NCBI GenBank assembly: GCA_910587085.1
Contig: CAJUMC010000064.1
Location: forward strand, 1-18,978
From: an uncultured Lachnospiraceae bacterium
GTDB taxonomy: Bacteria > Bacillota > Clostridia > Lachnospirales > Lachnospiraceae
Direction of reading: 5' to 3'
DNA length: 18,978 nt
The notes under the pieces are model-generated. The model was not told the origin of the DNA. It searched no databases and worked only from the letters and a program-made list of their open reading frames with translations. Position 1 is the first letter of the stretch, and the number at the start of each line of letters is the position of its first letter. The translations under genes and the position numbers were made by a program. This document shows, piece after piece, positions 16,142-18,978 of the stretch.

Positions 16142-18784
16142 TCAGGAAAGTATCTCATAAACCCTTGCAATCGCTGCGTCGATTCCTTCCGGATTCTTTC
16201 CTCCCGCCTGCGCCATATTCGGCCTTCCGCCGCCTCCGCCGCCGACAAGCGCCGCTGCTTCGCGGATAAGATTACCCGCGTGCGCGCCCTGCTTTACTGC
16301 ACCTTCGGTGGCCATCGCCACAAGGCTTACCTTTCCGTCCTTTGCGGAGGCGAGGAACACAACGCCCTCACCGAGTTTTTCCTTCAGCTGGTCGCCGAGA
16401 TTCCGCAGACCGTTCATGTCCGCCTCCGGCACCTTCGCCGCAAGCACCTTCATGCCGCCGAGCTCCTTCACCTGGCTCATCACGTCGCCGAGGGAGCTGT
16501 TGGCAAGCTTCGCCGCAAGCCGCTCGTTCTCCGCGTGCAGCTGCTTCAGCTCCTCCTGCATCGCCTCAATCTTTTTTGTCAGAGCGGCTGGCTCGGCTTT
16601 CGCCGCTTTTGCCGCAGCATTCAGCTCATCCTCCAGCTGCCTGTAATGGGCAAACACGCCGTCTGCCGTAATCGCTTCGATGCGGCGCACGCCGGCTGCG
16701 ACGCCGGATTCAGAAAGTATGCGGAACGCCGTGATTTCGCCGGTATTGCCGACATGGGTACCGCCGCAGAGTTCCTTGGAAAATTCTCCCATACTCACAA
16801 CGCGCACCGTCTCCCCGTACTTCTCGCCGAACAGTGCCTTCGCGCCGGTCTTCTTTGCGTCCTCAAGCTTGAGCACCTGCGTCTCAACCGCAAGCCGCTC
16901 CGCAATTTTGCAGTTTACGATCTCCTCCGTTTCTGCAAGCTCCTCTGCGGTCATGGCGGAAAAATGCGTAAAGTCGAAGCGCAGGCGATCCGGTGTTACT
17001 AGGGAACCGGCCTGCTCCACATGCGTACCGAGCACCTGGCGGAGCGCCTCCTGAAGAAGATGGGTCGCGCTGTGATTTTTGCAGGTCGCCGCCCGCAGAC
17101 CCGCGTCCACGGTCAGCGTAACGGTATCCCCGGTATGGAACATTCCTTCTGCAGCCGCGCCGACATGGGCGATCCGGCCGCCCTTGAGCTTGACGGTGTC
17201 CCCGACCTCAAAGCGCGCTCCGCCGCAGGTGATTATGCCGGTATCGCCGGCCTGTCCGCCCATGGTCGCATAAAACGGCGTTTCATCCACAATAATCGTG
17301 CCGCTCTCCCCGGCTACAAGTCCTTCCACGATCTCCTTGTCCGTTGTTATTACGGAGATCTTTGATTCCGCTGACGTGCATCCGTAGCCCACAAAGCTTG
17401 AGGTAATGCCGACATCAATTTCGTCATACACGGTCGCGTCAGCACCCATATAGTTCGTTACGGCGCGTGCGTCGCGCGCGGTGCTCTTCTGCACCTGCAT
17501 GGCGCGGTGGAAGCCGTCCATATCAACGGAAAAGCCGCGCTCTGACAGAATTTCCTGCGTCAGATCAATCGGGAAGCCGTAGGTGTCGTAAAGGCGGAAC
17601 GCATCCTCCCCGGAAAGTACGCGGCCGCCCGCAGCCGCAAGCTTCTCCTCCAGCTCGGAGAGGATCAGGATGCCCTGATCGATCGTGCGGTTGAATTTTT
17701 CCTCCTCGTTTGTGAGCACCTTTACAATGTATTCCTTTTTTTCCTCCAGCTCCGGGTAGCCGTCCTTTGACTCCGCGATCACCGTCTGCGCGAGCTCTGC
17801 CAGGAACAGCCCCTTTATGCCGAGCAGCCGTCCATGGCGCGCGGCGCGGCGCAGCAGGCGGCGGAGCACATAGCCGCGCCCCTCATTCGACGGGAGGATA
17901 CCGTCCGAAGTCATAAAGGTTACGGAACGAATGTGATCTGTAATCAGCCGGATGGAAATATCCTTCTTTTCGTCCGTCTCATACACGGCACCGGCCATTT
18001 TGCAGACTCTGTCGCGGATCGCCTTCATCGTGTCAATATCAAAGACGGAATCAACGTCCTGCACAACGACGGCGAGGCGCTCCAGCCCCATGCCGGTGTC
18101 AATGTTCTTGTTTTCCAGCTCGGTATAATGGTGATTCCCGTCGCTCTCAAACTGGGTAAATACGTTATTCCAGACCTCCATAAACCGGTCGCAGTCGCAG
18201 CCCACCCTGCAGTCCGGCCGCCCGCAGCCATACTTTTCACCGCGGTCGTAATAAATTTCCGAGCAAGGCCCGCACGGGCCGGCTCCATGCTCCCAGAAGT
18301 TGTCGCAGTCCCCGTTTTCGTCGCGGTAAAAGCGCGTGATGCGATCCGCCGGAATTCCGATCTGCTTATTCCAGATCTCAAACGCCTCATCATCTTCGCC
18401 GTAGATGGACGGATACAGCCGATCCGGCTCCATTCCGATCGTTTTTGTAAGAAATTCCCAGGACCAGGCAATCGCCTCTTTTTTAAAGTAATCCCCGAAC
18501 GAGAAATTACCGAGCATCTCAAAAAACGTCAGGTGCCGCGCCGTCTTGCCGACATTCTCGATATCGCCCGTACGCACGCATTTCTGGCAGGTTGTGACCC
18601 GGCGCCGCGGCGGGATCTCCTGCCCGGTAAAATACGGCTTTAACGGCGCCATGCCTGCATTGATGAGCAGCAGGCTCTTATCATTCTGCGGCACAAGGGA
18701 AAAGCTGTTCATCTTCAGATGTCCCTTGCTCTCAAAAAATTCCAGATACATTCTCCGAAGCTCATTCACTCCGTAAGCTTTCAT
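16142..18784 (-). CDS. alaS: Alanyl-tRNA synthetase
   Basis: Charges tRNA-Ala with alanine and edits mischarged Ser/Gly-tRNA. The 880-residue product is full length. The class II catalytic core occupies about 1-250, with motif 2 region TTCQKCVRTGDIENVG at 64-79 and GMGLERLAVV at 231-240. A Cys-rich insert, CGRPDCRVGCDCDR at 187-200, is typical of bacterial forms. The editing domain zinc ligands are His571, His575 (HSATH), Cys673 and His677 (CGGTH). A coiled-coil tether (about 715-775) leads to the C-Ala domain with the GGGGGGRPNMAQAGG motif near 850. ATG at 18784 follows GAGGGATGG. The leader is about 78 nt, too short for a T-box. Confidence 0.98.
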   Translation of the reverse strand: MKAYGVNELRRMYLEFFESKGHLKMNSFSLVPQNDKSLLLINAGMAPLKPYFTGQEIPPRRRVTTCQKCVRTGDIENVGKTARHLTFFEMLGNFSFGDYFKKEAIAWSWEFLTKTIGMEPDRLYPSIYGEDDEAFEIWNKQIGIPADRITRFYRDENGDCDNFWEHGAGPCGPCSEIYYDRGEKYGCGRPDCRVGCDCDRFMEVWNNVFTQFESDGNHHYTELENKNIDTGMGLERLAVVVQDVDSVFDIDTMKAIRDRVCKMAGAVYETDEKKDISIRLITDHIRSVTFMTSDGILPSNEGRGYVLRRLLRRAARHGRLLGIKGLFLAELAQTVIAESKDGYPELEEKKEYIVKVLTNEEEKFNRTIDQGILILSELEEKLAAAGGRVLSGEDAFRLYDTYGFPIDLTQEILSERGFSVDMDGFHRAMQVQKSTARDARAVTNYMGADATVYDEIDVGITSSFVGYGCTSAESKISVITTDKEIVEGLVAGESGTIIVDETPFYATMGGQAGDTGIITCGGARFEVGDTVKLKGGRIAHVGAAAEGMFHTGDTVTLTVDAGLRAATCKNHSATHLLQEALRQVLGTHVEQAGSLVTPDRLRFDFTHFSAMTAEELAETEEIVNCKIAERLAVETQVLKLEDAKKTGAKALFGEKYGETVRVVSMGEFSKELCGGTHVGNTGEITAFRILSESGVAAGVRRIEAITADGVFAHYRQLEDELNAAAKAAKAEPAALTKKIEAMQEELKQLHAENERLAAKLANSSLGDVMSQVKELGGMKVLAAKVPEADMNGLRNLGDQLKEKLGEGVVFLASAKDGKVSLVAMATEGAVKQGAHAGNLIREAAALVGGGGGGRPNMAQAGGKNPEGIDAAIARVYEILS

Positions 18785-18804
18785 GTGTCCATCCCTCTTT
18801 CCCG

Positions 18805-18830
18805 CACGGCGAAGGTCTGCCCGCGCCGTG
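18805..18830 (-). promoter_or_regulatory. Hairpin in the alaS leader
   Basis: CACGGCG and CGCCGTG form a perfect 7-bp stem with a 12-nt loop, ending just before the GAGGG ribosome site of alaS. No T-run follows, so it is not a terminator. It could modulate ribosome access or mRNA stability. Confidence 0.4.
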
Positions 18831-18868
18831 TGTTAATCGCTGCAAGCATAAAGCAAGCTCAGCTATTG

Positions 18869-18897
18869 ATTATAAATAGCCGGGCTTTTTTTGTCAA
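18869..18897 (-). promoter_or_regulatory. alaS promoter, perfect sigma-A consensus
   Basis: Minus strand TTGACA (18897-18892), exactly 17 nt, and TATAAT (18874-18869). The predicted start is near 18862. An 11-bp palindrome ACAGTTACTGT lies upstream at 18922-18932 and could be an operator, though nothing else supports that. I see no gene in the remaining 194 nt at this edge. Confidence 0.93.
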
Positions 18898-18978
18898 TCT
18901 TTTGTCTGTCTTCCTCGGATAACAGTTACTGTCAAGTAATCGTTGGCAATTTTTTTCCGTACAGATTTTCTTATGTTA

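Noticed and set aside
1..18978. CRISPR array, insertion sequence, phage genes, toxin-antitoxin or defence system
   Set aside because: I found no regular repeat-spacer pattern, transposase motif, terminal repeats or composition break. All supported genes belong to core families.

Overview
The window is a compact block of bacterial core genome in which every gene I can support reads leftward (minus strand). The organism is most likely a fairly GC-rich member of the Clostridia, probably Lachnospiraceae. I infer this from strong GGAGG-type ribosome binding sites, 58-residue S21 protein, the sporulation-linked yqfC-yqfD pair next to phoH and ybeY, a DUF3048 lipoprotein, a BaiN/HI0933-type flavoprotein beside a COG2509-type one, and a glutamate 5-kinase lacking a PUA domain. 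I see no rRNA, tRNA, CRISPR array, transposon, phage gene or attachment site.

Layout in the direction of transcription (right to left): alaS (18784-16142) sits behind a perfect sigma-A promoter. rpsU (16021-15845) has its own extended -10 promoter, a structured leader and a textbook intrinsic terminator. Next come yqfC, yqfD, phoH and ybeY (15642-12392), an abbreviated form of the Bacillus rpsU-yqfCD-phoH-ybeY-era region. An envelope group follows: a DUF3048 lipoprotein, a MurJ/SpoVB-type lipid flippase, and a membrane-anchored protein whose C-terminus resembles the BofC C-terminal domain (12308-8444). Two FAD-dependent oxidoreductases of poorly known function lie almost end to end (8321-5224). 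The last block is proB, a UPF0291 protein, 5-formyltetrahydrofolate cyclo-ligase, proA and miaB (5179-145). A good promoter at the far left edge points at a gene outside the window.

Together the genes cover translation (alaS, rpsU, ybeY, miaB), proline synthesis (proB, proA), folate salvage, envelope or peptidoglycan-precursor export, and sporulation-related functions. Most spacers are below 125 nt and several genes are coupled or overlapping (yqfD/phoH by 26 nt, the flavoproteins separated by 2 nt), so long polycistronic transcripts are likely. No spacer exceeds 300 nt.

I do not see a clear new defence or mobile system. The better leads are the BofC-like protein beside a flippase and a DUF3048 lipoprotein, the rpsU leader with mutually exclusive hairpins, and the unusual 3' end of proB, where a second reading frame looks coding-like.
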